Assembly (NCBI GenBank): GCA_016218705.1
Contig: JACRDC010000055.1
Coordinates: 1 to 55,119 of the forward strand
Direction of reading: 5' to 3'
Length of the DNA: 55,119 bases
DNA from: Desulfarculus sp.
GTDB taxonomy: Bacteria; Desulfobacterota; Desulfarculia; Desulfarculales; Desulfarculaceae
Part shown: piece after piece, positions 1 to 11,129 of the stretch
How positions within the stretch are numbered: the stretch's first letter is position 1
Layout: the number at the start of each line of letters is the position of its first letter
Program-made: the position numbers and the translations under genes
The notes under the pieces: generated by a model
What the model saw: only the letters and a program-made list of their open reading frames with translations
Told to the model about the DNA's origin: nothing
Databases searched by the model: none

Positions 1-83
1 CGAAGCTCACTTACCGTGCGTGCGGTGGTCAATGCCTTCTTAGCCCTCTCCAAAACCTCCCTGCCTCTGGCCCTTCTACCCAT
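1..83 (-). CDS. Partial N-terminus of a probable IS630-type transposase or helix-turn-helix protein
   Basis: An ATG at 81-83 read leftward is preceded by a good ribosome binding site (GGGAGG, 8 bases upstream) and stays open to the window edge. It encodes 27 residues beginning MGRRARGREVLERAKKAL and ending TVSELR. The basic start and the 'T-A-R-T-V-S-E-L-R' helix resemble the DNA-binding N-terminus of IS630-family transposases. Only 83 bases are visible, so the family call is tentative. The dispersed repeat at 142-432 lies immediately upstream of it. Confidence 0.4.
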   Translation of the reverse strand, partial: MGRRARGREVLERAKKALTTARTVSEL

Positions 84-141
84 TTGCCCACCTCCCTTGA
101 GATGAGCTTATTATTACATATTTGAATTAGAAATGGAATTA

Positions 142-432
142 TACTGTTTCAACAACCATCATATAGGATTAGGTTGTTGGTTCTTGATCCGGGCATCCTC
201 TGGCCGGCGGGTTTTGATTTTTGGCCGCCCAAGCCCCGTGTCCCGCTCTTAGCCCGGCCATTCTTAGGGCACCGGCAGGGGGCTGCTATGATCCACCCGG
301 GAAGGGATACGGGGTCCCCGCGGCCCCTGCCCACGCCAAGGCGGAGAGTCCACCCCGCGCCGGCACCCGCATCGGCAAAGCCAGTATGGCCGGGCGGCTG
401 AGCGGGACACAAAAAGAAACCGCTTGGTTTTT
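142..432. repeat. Long dispersed repeat, copy 1 (about 290 bp)
   Basis: Nearly the same sequence occurs at 46120-46412, with about a dozen substitutions and no large gaps. The left end carries an inverted repeat, CAACAACC and GGTTGTTG with about 14 bases between. The right end reads about CACAAAAAGAAACCGCTT. A plus-strand reading frame is open in both copies, but the differences are mostly nonsynonymous, which argues against a protein. It could be a MITE-like element, an IS fragment or a structured RNA. The copy ends in unrelated DNA on both sides. Confidence 0.85.
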
Positions 433-502
433 CCTGGTTAGCCCAGCGCACCGGCGGTGGCCCCGGTTTGGGCTGGCGAGGACTCCCCGGCCTTCCCGCG
501 CC

Positions 503-538
503 TAAATAAAACGGGCGCCCCCATATGGGAGCGCCCGT
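503..538 (-). terminator. Rho-independent terminator of the atp operon
   Basis: On the minus strand, 27 bases after the atpC stop, there is a perfect stem (ACGGGCGC with GCGCCCGT) around an inner CCCATATGGG-like palindrome, followed by TTTTATTTA. This is a textbook intrinsic terminator closing the atp operon. Confidence 0.85.
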
Positions 539-564
539 ATCGCTTCTTGGTCTGGTCGCGGCGG

Positions 565-981
565 CTAGGCGGCCCTGGTTCTCTCGGCCACCTTCATGCG
601 CAGCATGGCGCGCTTGAGCGCGGCCTCGGCGCGGGCGTAGTTGATCTGCTCGGAGGCGCTCTTGGCCAGGCGCTGCTCGGCGCGCTCGCGGGCCTTGCGG
701 GCGCGGTCCACGTCTATCTCGCGGGCCAGCTCGGCCGACTCGGCCAGCACGGTGAACTTCTGGCCGGTGATTTCGGCGAAACCCCCGTTGATCGCGGCAT
801 AGTCGGTGGCGTTGCCGTCCTTGAGCTTCAGCTCGCCGACGGCCAGGGAGGTCAGGAAGGGCACGTGGCCCGCCAGGACGGCGAATTCGCCCTCCACGCT
901 GGTGGCCACCACCACGTCAACCTCCTTGCTCAAGAGCAGCTTGTCCGGGGTGACGACTTCCAACAGGATTTTATTGGCCAT
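565..981 (-). CDS. atpC: F1Fo ATP synthase epsilon subunit
   Basis: This 138-residue protein is the epsilon subunit of the F1 central stalk, which couples rotation to catalysis and inhibits ATP hydrolysis. It starts MANKILLEVVTPDKLLLSKEV, the usual N-terminal beta-sandwich opening. The motif GGFAEITGQKFTVLAESAE lies at about residues 66-84 and is followed by a C-terminal helical hairpin rich in Ala, Glu and Arg. Length is normal for the family. It is the last gene of the minus-strand atp operon, 98 bases after atpD, with a strong terminator just downstream. Confidence 0.97.
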   Translation of the reverse strand: MANKILLEVVTPDKLLLSKEVDVVVATSVEGEFAVLAGHVPFLTSLAVGELKLKDGNATDYAAINGGFAEITGQKFTVLAESAELAREIDVDRARKARERAEQRLAKSASEQINYARAEAALKRAMLRMKVAERTRAA

Positions 982-1079
982 GGGCTATGAACCCCCTAGG
1001 GTTGCTCCGCCTATATCGGCGGCGGTCGGCCTTTGAAGGCTGGGGGGGCCGGGACACCGGCCCCCCCAGGTTGCGCTCG

Positions 1080-2528
<1,449 letters not shown>

Positions 2529-3410
2529 CTAACCCTTGAGGGCCTCGGCGCCGCCGACGATATCCATCAGCTCGGTGGTGATGGCGGCCTGGCGAGCCTT
2601 GTTGTAGAGCAGGGTCAGGTTCTCGATCATGTCCTTGCAGTTGCGGGTGGCGTTGTCCATGGCCGACATGCGCGCCGCCTGCTCGCTGGTGGCGGTCTCC
2701 AAAAGCCCGGAGTAGATTCGCACGTTGACGTAGCGGGGCAGCAGGTCCACCAGGATCTGCTCCGCCGAGGGCTCGGTCATGTACTCCTGCCCGCCGGTCT
2801 TGGCCGCCTCGCCGGCCACCGCCTCGGGGGCGATGGGCAGCAGCTTGGCCACCGTGGGTATCAGGCGCGCCATGGAGCGGAAGTTGGAGTACAGGTAGTA
2901 GACCTCCTGCACCTCGCCGGACAGGAAGGCGTTCAGGCCCATGCGGGCCACCTGCACGGCCAGGTCAAAGTCCACCACGTTCATGACGCCGGTGAGCGCT
3001 TCCTTGACATCCACCTCGGGGCGGCGCTTGAAGAAATCGCGCCCCTTGCGTCCCACGATGTAGAGCTGCACCTGCTTGCCGGCGCCCTGCTGCTCCTTGA
3101 TGAAGCGCAGGCCGGCGTTGATCAGGTTCATGTTGAAGGAACCGCAGAGCCCGCGGTCGGCGGTGAAGAGGATGAGCGCCACCTTCTCCACCTTGTCGGG
3201 CTGGGCCAACAGGGGGTGGATGCCGGGGTCCACGCCCTGGCTGAGGGAGCCCAGGACCTCGGCGAACTTGGCGGCGTAGGGCCGGAAGCGTTCGGTCTTT
3301 TCCTGCACCCCGCGCAGCTTGGCCGCCGAGACCATGTTCATGGCCCGGGTGATCTGCCGGGTCTTTTTTACGCCGGCGATCTTGGTCTGGATATCGCGCA
3401 GTGAAGCCAT
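2529..3410 (-). CDS. atpG: F1Fo ATP synthase gamma subunit
   Basis: This 293-residue protein is the rotating shaft of F1. The N-terminal coiled-coil helix (MASLRDIQTKIAGVKKTRQITRAMNMV) and the C-terminal helix (MSAMDNATRNCKDMIENLTLLYNKARQAAITTELMDIVGGAEAL) are both conserved, with a Rossmann-like middle containing TADRGLCGSFN. Its start (AAGG site) lies 17 bases after atpA, and atpD follows after 39 bases. Length is usual for the family. Confidence 0.98.
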   Translation of the reverse strand: MASLRDIQTKIAGVKKTRQITRAMNMVSAAKLRGVQEKTERFRPYAAKFAEVLGSLSQGVDPGIHPLLAQPDKVEKVALILFTADRGLCGSFNMNLINAGLRFIKEQQGAGKQVQLYIVGRKGRDFFKRRPEVDVKEALTGVMNVVDFDLAVQVARMGLNAFLSGEVQEVYYLYSNFRSMARLIPTVAKLLPIAPEAVAGEAAKTGGQEYMTEPSAEQILVDLLPRYVNVRIYSGLLETATSEQAARMSAMDNATRNCKDMIENLTLLYNKARQAAITTELMDIVGGAEALKG

Positions 3411-3427
3411 GGCAACCTTCTCTCAGG

Positions 3428-4935
<1,508 letters not shown>

Positions 4936-4936
<1 letters not shown>

Positions 4937-5487
4937 TAGGCGTATTCACCCCTTCTTAAAGAATTCTTTAAGTTAGCCAGCTGAGTCTTGACGCTGCCGT
5001 CCAGCACCAGATCGCCGATCCGGGCAACGACGCCGCCTATCAGGCTGGAGTCCTCTTTCACCTCTAGCTTGACCTCGCGCCCGGCCACCTGCTTGAGGGT
5101 GGCGGCCAACTGCGCGATCTGGGCCTGGTCCAGGGCACTGGCCGAGGAGACCTCGGCGCGGGTGATGCCCTTGACCTCGTCCAGGAGCCGCTGATACACC
5201 GCGTGGATGCCGGCCACCTCGCCGATGCGCCCGCGGTCCATCAACAGCCGGAAGAAGTTGGAGACTATGGGGCTCAAGGCCGCCTTTTGCAGCACGGCCA
5301 CCAACAGGCTCCGGCGCCCATCAAAGGGGAACCCGGGGTTGGCCAGGGCGGTGGGCAGGTCCGGGGCCTCTTGGAACAAGGAGGCCATCTCGGCCAGCTC
5401 ACGGCCATACTGCTCGTAATTGCCGTCCTCCCTGCCGATCTCCAGCAGGGCCTTGGCGTAGCGTTTGGCGACTACCAGGCTGGTCAC
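4936..5487 (-). CDS. atpH: F1Fo ATP synthase delta subunit
   Basis: This 183-residue protein is the peripheral-stalk subunit that links F1 alpha to the b subunits. It shows the family pattern: an N-terminal helical bundle beginning '[13 protein letters not shown]' and a C-terminal '[29 protein letters not shown]' signature. It starts with GTG behind a good GGAGGT site, and that GTG overlaps the atpF stop by four bases (GTGA). Both junctions indicate a single translationally coupled operon. Confidence 0.97.
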
Positions 5488-6077
5488 TGTACCTCCCGTT
5501 GCACTTTGGCCAGGTATTCTTCCACCAGGCGGGTCTGGTCATCGGCCGTGATCTTCTGCTTGAGCAGGTCCTCGGCCAGGGCCGCCGACAGCTCGGCCAC
5601 CTCGCGCCTGAGATCGGCCTTGGCCATGGCCGTTTCCTGCTCAATGGTGAACTGGGCCTGGGCCTTGATGCGCGCGGCCAGGGCCTGGGCCGACTCCACT
5701 ATCTTGGCCGCCTCGAACTCGCCCTGGGCCTTGAACTCGGCCACGATGGCCTCGCGCTCGCCCTGGGCGTCCTTGAGGCGCTTCTCCACCTCGTTAAGCT
5801 CGGCCTGGGCGGCGGCCTTCTTGGCCTCCAGCTCGGCCAGTTCGCTCTTGATCTGCTCGATGCGCCCACCCAAGGCCGACTTAAGCGGCTTGCGCAGCAA
5901 GATGACCAGGACCACGGCCATCACGCCGAAGTTCATCAGGCGGTAGACCAGGTCCATGTTGGGCGGCGTGACGTGGTGCCCGCCGTCGCCGGCGGCGAAA
6001 GCCAGCCCCGCGCCCATGATGCCCAGGGCCGAGGCCGCCGCCACCGCCAGAATCCGCTTTTTGTCGCCAGCACGCAT
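5484..6077 (-). CDS. atpF: F1Fo ATP synthase b subunit
   Basis: This 197-residue protein is the b subunit of the peripheral stalk. An N-terminal hydrophobic stretch (about residues 9-29, AVAAASALGIMGAGLAFAAG) looks like a cleavable signal peptide. The true membrane helix follows (about 44-62, LMNFGVMAVVLVILLRKPL), then a long charged coiled coil. An extra signal-like leader is common in b subunits of deltaproteobacteria. Its ATG overlaps the atpF' stop by one base. Confidence 0.93.
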   Translation of the reverse strand: MRAGDKKRILAVAAASALGIMGAGLAFAAGDGGHHVTPPNMDLVYRLMNFGVMAVVLVILLRKPLKSALGGRIEQIKSELAELEAKKAAAQAELNEVEKRLKDAQGEREAIVAEFKAQGEFEAAKIVESAQALAARIKAQAQFTIEQETAMAKADLRREVAELSAALAEDLLKQKITADDQTRLVEEYLAKVQREVQ

Positions 6078-6511
6078 TACTGGATGCTCCTTCCCAGGAT
6101 CTTAGAAGCCAGCTCCACGCCGAAGGTCTGCACCTGGCCCTTCAACTGAGCGCGGGCCTGGCCGATCTCCTCGGCGATCTGGGCCCGCAGCTTGCTCACG
6201 GTCTGCTCCATCTCGGCGGTGGCCGCGTTGATGATCTCGCGCTCCTTGCCCCGGGCCTGGGTCTTGATTTCCTCGCGGGCGCTGGCCCCGGCCTTGCGGC
6301 CCTCGGCGCGGTCGGCCTCCAGTTGCTGGGCCTTGGCGGCGGCGCCCTCGGTGCTGGCGGTAATCTCGCTGTTCATCTGGGCGATCTTGGCCTTGCGCTC
6401 AGCCAGGATGCCCCGTATGGGCTTGTAAAGCACCACGTTGAGCAGGAAGATAAGCACCACGAAGTTGATGATCTGAAAGATCAGGGACGAAGTGATGTCA
6501 ATACTGACCAT
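6077..6511 (-). CDS. atpF': F1Fo ATP synthase b' subunit
   Basis: This 144-residue protein has one N-terminal membrane helix (about residues 8-27, LIFQIINFVVLIFLLNVVLY) followed by KPIRGILAERKAKI and a long charged coiled coil, the hallmarks of b/b' stalk subunits. It is shorter than the following atpF and pairs with it as the second stalk helix. A longer reading frame begins at 6607, but I chose the ATG at 6509-6511 because it matches the family start, MVSIDITSSLIFQ. It is the first gene of the operon, and atpB (a) and atpE (c) are not present upstream. Confidence 0.9.
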   Translation of the reverse strand: MVSIDITSSLIFQIINFVVLIFLLNVVLYKPIRGILAERKAKIAQMNSEITASTEGAAAKAQQLEADRAEGRKAGASAREEIKTQARGKEREIINAATAEMEQTVSKLRAQIAEEIGQARAQLKGQVQTFGVELASKILGRSIQ

Positions 6512-6652
6512 GTGACCTTGCACTCCATCGCAAGCGCGGCACGCTCGCCAGTTTGTAACGCCCTGCTTTTGTTCTCGTTCTAAGGTATGTTGCTTGCCTG
6601 GGGACAATCGGCGCGCACAATCCCACTTGTGACGCCACAGACAAGCTGCGCA

Positions 6653-6681
6653 CTTCTACAATATTTCAAAACCGGTGTCAA
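6653..6681 (-). promoter_or_regulatory. Putative promoter of the atp operon
   Basis: On the minus strand there is a perfect -35 box TTGACA (6676-6681), 17 bases, and TAGAAG as -10 (4 of 6 matches). It lies about 140 bases upstream of the atpF' start, with no gene between. Inferred from consensus only. Confidence 0.5.
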
Positions 6682-6827
6682 AACTTTTTTTCCCCCCAGG
6701 GAAGGGAATTGCCCGCCAGGACACCCCAAATTGGCAACGCCCGCGGCCCCGCCGGCCGCCTGGTCATTCACAGGGGGCCGGGGAGCCTGGCCCGGTGGCC
6801 CCGGAAACGGCCCCTCTGCCTTTCGAT

Positions 6828-7019
6828 CCATGCGGGCCATGGATCCACCCCAAAAAAGCTGCGCTTTTTTGGGGACCCCGGGCGCTGGCCCGCCGGGCGC
6901 GCCAGCGCCTGGGAGGCCGGGCAAGCCGGGGTCCCCGCAAAGCGTCAGCTTTGCGGGGTGGAGTCACGCTTTTGCCCGGCCGATAGGCAAGCAAAGCCAT
7001 GGACGGCTTTGCTTGCCCT
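6828..7019. repeat. Mosaic of nested palindromes (hairpin array, copy A)
   Basis: The stretch between the atp promoter and the bactofilin stop is a chain of inverted repeats. They include CCCCAAAAAAG with CTTTTTTGGGG, CCCCGCAAAGC with GCTTTGCGGGG, and GGCAAGCAAAGCCAT with ATGG-type return arms ending at 7019. Blocks such as GCGGGCCATGGAT, GCCGGGCAA, TTTTGCCCGGCCGAT and CAAAGCCATGGA recur in the array at 41926-42088. The order suggests the same modules with extra hairpins inserted. Confidence 0.75.
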
Positions 7020-7409
7020 CTAACCTTTGGCCGCCAGCAGGGTGATCTTGTTGCCCGTGGAGGCCGGGCCGGCCTCGCCGGTCATGGAGCAGTGCCCCTC
7101 GAAGAGCACGCCCTCGTCCATGACCACCAGGGGCGAACTGATGTTGCCCTTGAGCTTGCCCGGGGCCTTGAGCTCGATGCGCTCGCTGGCCTGCACGTTG
7201 CCCACCAGATTGCCGCTGATGACCACCCGGGTGGAGTTGACCTCGGCCTCCACCTGGGCCTGGGGACCGATGAACAGGGTGCCCTGGCCCTCGATGCGCC
7301 CTGTGAAGCGGCCGTCCAGGCGGGCCTGGCCCTTGAAGTTCAACAGGCCCTCCAGGGCGCTGTCAGCCCCCAGGAAAACGGTAACCTCGCCCTCGCGGTG
7401 CTTAGCCAC
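7020..7409 (-). CDS. Bactofilin (polymer-forming cytoskeletal protein)
   Basis: This 129-residue protein has the bactofilin beta-helix: repeating short strands with glycines and small hydrophobics (GLLNFKGQARLDGRFTGRIEG, then VISGNLVGNVQASERIELKAPGKLKGNI). Short basic tails flank the core. Bactofilins assemble nucleotide-free filaments at the membrane and affect cell shape, envelope growth or stalk formation. It starts with GTG behind a strong GGGAGG site. It lies downstream of mreBCD-mrdA-rodA, which fits a shape-related role. Its likely partners cannot be read from the sequence. Confidence 0.88.
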   Translation of the reverse strand: MAKHREGEVTVFLGADSALEGLLNFKGQARLDGRFTGRIEGQGTLFIGPQAQVEAEVNSTRVVISGNLVGNVQASERIELKAPGKLKGNISSPLVVMDEGVLFEGHCSMTGEAGPASTGNKITLLAAKG

Positions 7410-7688
7410 GTGGCCTCCCTTGTGGTGTGGGCAGAGACAACCCCGCCGGCCCGGGCCACCATGGCCCCGGCCTGCCCTCCCGATGAGCTCTGCCCCAGGT
7501 TTTTTCGCTTTCGCCGCCCGAGCTGGCGGCCTAGATCACCTTTTCACTAGCACGGACGCCGGCTCCTGGCAATGGAAAAGGAGGCCCGCCGGGGCCAGAC
7601 ATGCCGGGTTGGTTCCCAAGGTCTTGTTTAATCTGGAGGGCCCCGGGCGGAGATAAACCCCGCCCTGGCGTTTTTTTGGTAGCCTCCC
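7410..7688. other. Intergenic stretch without a recognised gene
   Basis: Between the bactofilin start and the 75-bp repeat. It contains a half copy of the CGGAGATAAACCCCGCCC motif near 7650, related to the inverted-repeat elements at 14284, 19679 and 25321. I see no convincing coding sequence or tRNA here. Confidence 0.5.
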
Positions 7689-7764
7689 GGCGGGAGCCGG
7701 CGGCGCCGGCCGCTACCGCGAGCGCGGCCGACCCGTTTATGCCCAGCCGGGGGCACCCGGCCCG
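7689..7764 (-). repeat. 75-bp dispersed repeat, copy 1 (after rodA)
   Basis: On the minus strand, directly after the rodA stop, it reads GGGTGCCCCCGGCTGGGCAT, AAACGGGTCGG, a variable middle, then GGCGCCGCCGGCTCCCGCC. The same arrangement occurs after khpB (19579), gyrB (40761), rimO (34075) and dnaN (48062). It begins within 3 bases of the rodA stop codon. Confidence 0.85.
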
Positions 7765-7766
7765 GC

Positions 7767-8873
7767 CTATTGCCGGTGGAAGATGAAGCGGCGCATGGAG
7801 ACCCCCTGGATCAGGCCCAGGGCGGCCATGGTGCTGACCAGCGAGGAGCCGCCGTAGCTGATGAAGGGCAGGGGTATGCCCACCACCGGGAAGACGCCGG
7901 CCACCATGCCCGCGTTGATGAAGGTGGGCCAGAAGATGCTGGCCGTGGCCCCCACCACGATGAGCATGCCCATGCGGTCCTTGGCGCGTAGGGCGTGCAT
8001 CAGCCCCCGGTAGACCACGGCGGCCAAGAGCGACAGCACCACCACCGCCCCGATGAAGCCCCACTCCTCGGCCAGCACCGAGAAGGCGAAGTCGGTGTGC
8101 TGCTCGGGCAGAAAGTGCAGTTGGCTCTGGGTGCCGGCCATCCAGCCCTTGCCCCAGAACTGGCCCGAGCCCACGGCGATCTTGGATTGGATGAGGTGGT
8201 AGGCCGCGCCCAGGGGGTCGGACTCGGGGTCCAGGAAGCTGAAGATGCGCCGCTTCTGATAGTCCTTCATGAAGCGCCACAACACCGGCAGCACCCCGAT
8301 CAGGCCCACGCTGGCGATGACCAGGGAGGTCCAGCGCACGCCGTTGACCAGGATGACGGATGCCCCCACTATCAGCACCATCACTGCGGTGCCCAGGTCG
8401 GGCTGCTTGAGGATCAAGAGGGCCGGCAGGGCCACCAGGGCCACCGGCGCCAGCAGTTGGCGCAGCTTGTAGGGCTCGTTCTGGTCCCGGCGGTGGAAGT
8501 AATGGGCCAGCACCAGGATCACCGCCAGGCGGGCCAGCTCCGAGGGCTGCACCACGATGGGTCCCAGGGCCAGCCAGCGCTGGGCCCCGGCCACCACCCG
8601 GCCGAACAGATGCACCGCCAACAGCGAGGCCACCACGGCCAGGTAAAAGGGATAGGCCAGGGTGGCCAGCCGCTGGTAGCCCACGGTGGCCGTGGCCACC
8701 ATGGCCAGGAGCCCCAGGCCGAACCAGTAGATCTGCTTGAGGTAGATGGGGGTGCCCACGTCCTCCATGCTGGAGGCGGCGCTGTAGAGGTTGACCGCCC
8801 CGCAGCAGGCCAGGGCCACCAGCAGGGCCACCAACAGCCAATCGAAGTTGGTCACCAGGCGGCGGTCTATCAT
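7767..8873 (-). CDS. rodA: RodA, SEDS peptidoglycan polymerase
   Basis: This 368-residue polytopic membrane protein of the SEDS family polymerises glycan strands of the lateral wall together with PBP2. About ten membrane helices are visible. Conserved segments include RWLALGPIVVQPSELARLAVILVLA, the ILKQPDLGTAVMVL motif, and the C-terminal 'GIPLPFISYGGSSLVSTMAALGLIQGV'. The reading frame extends upstream to 9251, but that part is an arginine/proline-rich shadow of mrdA. The ATG at 8871-8873, 13 bases after the mrdA stop, matches the family start. The gene ends at the 75-bp repeat. Confidence 0.96.
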   Translation of the reverse strand: MIDRRLVTNFDWLLVALLVALACCGAVNLYSAASSMEDVGTPIYLKQIYWFGLGLLAMVATATVGYQRLATLAYPFYLAVVASLLAVHLFGRVVAGAQRWLALGPIVVQPSELARLAVILVLAHYFHRRDQNEPYKLRQLLAPVALVALPALLILKQPDLGTAVMVLIVGASVILVNGVRWTSLVIASVGLIGVLPVLWRFMKDYQKRRIFSFLDPESDPLGAAYHLIQSKIAVGSGQFWGKGWMAGTQSQLHFLPEQHTDFAFSVLAEEWGFIGAVVVLSLLAAVVYRGLMHALRAKDRMGMLIVVGATASIFWPTFINAGMVAGVFPVVGIPLPFISYGGSSLVSTMAALGLIQGVSMRRFIFHRQ

Positions 8874-8886
8874 GGCCTTCCTCCGC

Positions 8887-11124
8887 TCACCGGCCCCGCC
8901 CCCGGTAGGTGGTGGGGTTGGTGGCCGGGTCGCTGGAGTCGGGCACAAAGGGCTTGGGCGCGAAACGCCCGTTGGCCTCGGGGGCGGGCTTCTTGGGCTC
9001 GGCCTTCTTCTGCTCCGGCTTCTTGGCTTCCGGCTTTTTGGGCTCGGGTTTCTTCGGTTCGGGCTTCTTCTGCTCCGCCTTCCTGGGCTCCGGCTTTTTG
9101 GCCTCCGGCTTGGTTGCCGCCTGCTCGGCGGCCGGGGCGGCCTTTTTCTGGGCCGCGGCCAGGGCGGCGGCGGCCACCGCCTCCACGGGGTCCAGGTGGC
9201 TGGCCAGGGGGCCGGGGCGGGTCTTGTGCCGCTCCTTGACCGGCAGATCAAAGAAGGCCTCCAGCACCCGGCGGGCCACCGGCGCCGCGTCGGAGCCGCC
9301 GTGGCCGCCGTGCTCCACCACCACGGCCAAGGCGATGGTGGGGTCCTCGGCCGGGGCGTAGGCCACGAACAAGGCGTGGTTGCGGTACTTCCAGGGCAGG
9401 TTGTCCTCGTGGCCGTAGAGCTTCTCGTGCTTGAGCGCCACCACCTGGGCGGTGCCGGTCTTGCCGGCCACGGAGATGTTCGGCAGGCGGGTGGCCGATG
9501 CCGTGCCGCCGGGCTCCATGACCACGGCCACCAGGCCCTGGTGCACCAGCTCCAGGTCCTTGGGGTTCACCGGCACCCGGGTGCTCACCGGGGGGGGCTC
9601 GGGCACCGGGTCGGAGCCGTCGGCCGGACTGACGGCCTTGACCAGGGTGGGGGTGACCAGGCGGCCCTTGTTGGCCACCACGGCGGTCATGCGGGCCAAC
9701 TGGATGGGCGTGGTCAGGTTGAAGCCCTGGCCGATGGCCAGGGAGAGCGTCTCGCCGTCCTGCCAGGGCTCGCCGAAGCGCTTCTTCTTCCACTCCGAGT
9801 CGGGCACCAGCCCGGCCGACTCGCTGGGCAGGGGCACCCCGGTGAGCGAGCCCAGGCCAAAGGCCCGGGCGTACTTGGCCAGGCGGTCCACTCCCAGGCG
9901 CAGGCCCACGCGGTAGAAATACACGTCGCAGGACTCGCGGATGGCCCGGTGCAGGGCCACGTTGCCGTGCCCGCCCTTCTTCAGCGCCCAGCACTTGTAG
10001 GTGCGCCGGCCAAAGGGTATCTCGCCGGGGCAGAGGATGCTGGTCTGGGGGTTGACCACCCCCTCGGCCAGGGCGGCGGAGGCGGTGATGATCTTGTAGG
10101 TGGAGCCAGGCGGGTACAGGCCGCTGATGGCCCGGTTCTTGAGCGGGTGGTAGGGGTCGCCCGCCAGGGCCTCCCACAGGCGGGCGCTCATGCCGGTGAT
10201 GAAGTTGTTCTGATCGAAGCTGGGCGAGGAGTACATGCAGTAGACCTGGCCGCTCTTGGGATCCAGGGCCACCACCGCCCCCACCTCGTCGCCCAGGCCC
10301 GCCGCCGCGGCCCGTTGCAGCTTCAGGTCCAGGGTCAGGGTGAGGTTGTGGCCGGGCACCGGGTCCACCTCGCTCAGGAGCTTCAGCTCCCGGCCCATGG
10401 CGTCCACCTCTACCTGGCGGGCGCCCCGGCGGCCGTGCAGCACCCGCTCGCGGCTCTTTTCCAGGCCGTAGCGCCCCACGTAGTCGCCGATGCGGTACAG
10501 GGCCTTGGGCGCCTCGGCCAACTCCTGCTGGTTTATCTCGCCCAGGTAGCCGATGACGTGGGAGGTCTCCTTGGCGTTAAGGTAGGCCCGCCGGTACTCC
10601 ACCATCACCCTGATGCCCGGCAGCTCGTAGCGGAAGGTCTCCAACACCGCCAGTTGCTCGCGGTCCAGGTGGGAGCGCAGGCGCACCGGCTTGAAGGGCG
10701 GCTGCTGGGAGCCCACCTCGCGGGCCTTCTTCAGCTCCTCGGGGGTGATGCCCACCAGCTTGTTCAGCCGCGTGCCCAGCTCCTCCCAATCGTTGACATC
10801 CTCGGGCACCACCGCCAGGGCGAAGGCCGGGCGGTTCTCGGCCAACAGCCGGCCCTTGGCGTCGAAGATCAGGCCCCGGCTGGGGGGCACGTCCACCAGG
10901 CGGATGCGGTTGTTCTCGCTCAAGGAGCGGAAGTGGTCGCCCTGCAGCAGTTGCAGATACCACAGGCGGCTGAGCAGGATGGCAAAGGCCACCGCCACCA
11001 CGATGGATGAGATGAAGATGGTGCGCCGGGCCTCGGGGGCCTCGGCGGGGTCGAAGACCCGCGAGCGGGCCAGGGGGCGGGAGGGGTCCTTCTTCTTGGC
11101 TCGCTTGGCCAGCTTGGCGAACAT
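8887..11124 (-). CDS. mrdA: Penicillin-binding protein 2 with a Lys/Pro/Glu-rich tail
   Basis: This 745-residue class B transpeptidase of the elongasome cross-links lateral wall peptidoglycan with RodA. It has a cytoplasmic basic N-terminus, a membrane helix at about residues 35-55, and a pedestal domain. The transpeptidase motifs are S341-T-Y-K, S398-C-D (the SxD form usual for PBP2) and K555-T-G. From about residue 645 the protein carries an unusual 100-residue periplasmic tail built of KKPEPKKPEPKKPEAKK-type repeats, ending TYRGRGR. The ATG at 11124 follows the mreD stop closely. A GTG at 11160 is an alternative start. Confidence 0.95.
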   Translation of the reverse strand: MFAKLAKRAKKKDPSRPLARSRVFDPAEAPEARRTIFISSIVVAVAFAILLSRLWYLQLLQGDHFRSLSENNRIRLVDVPPSRGLIFDAKGRLLAENRPAFALAVVPEDVNDWEELGTRLNKLVGITPEELKKAREVGSQQPPFKPVRLRSHLDREQLAVLETFRYELPGIRVMVEYRRAYLNAKETSHVIGYLGEINQQELAEAPKALYRIGDYVGRYGLEKSRERVLHGRRGARQVEVDAMGRELKLLSEVDPVPGHNLTLTLDLKLQRAAAAGLGDEVGAVVALDPKSGQVYCMYSSPSFDQNNFITGMSARLWEALAGDPYHPLKNRAISGLYPPGSTYKIITASAALAEGVVNPQTSILCPGEIPFGRRTYKCWALKKGGHGNVALHRAIRESCDVYFYRVGLRLGVDRLAKYARAFGLGSLTGVPLPSESAGLVPDSEWKKKRFGEPWQDGETLSLAIGQGFNLTTPIQLARMTAVVANKGRLVTPTLVKAVSPADGSDPVPEPPPVSTRVPVNPKDLELVHQGLVAVVMEPGGTASATRLPNISVAGKTGTAQVVALKHEKLYGHEDNLPWKYRNHALFVAYAPAEDPTIALAVVVEHGGHGGSDAAPVARRVLEAFFDLPVKERHKTRPGPLASHLDPVEAVAAAALAAAQKKAAPAAEQAATKPEAKKPEPRKAEQKKPEPKKPEPKKPEAKKPEQKKAEPKKPAPEANGRFAPKPFVPDSSDPATNPTTYRGRGR

Positions 11125-11129
11125 GGCCC

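Noticed and set aside
174-401. Possible 75-residue protein in the long repeat
   Set aside because: The two copies differ mostly by nonsynonymous changes, no good ribosome site is present, and both strands have competing frames.
8874-9251. Arg/Pro/Ser-rich N-terminal extension of RodA
   Set aside because: It overlaps the mrdA tail in another frame, and the family start is at 8873.
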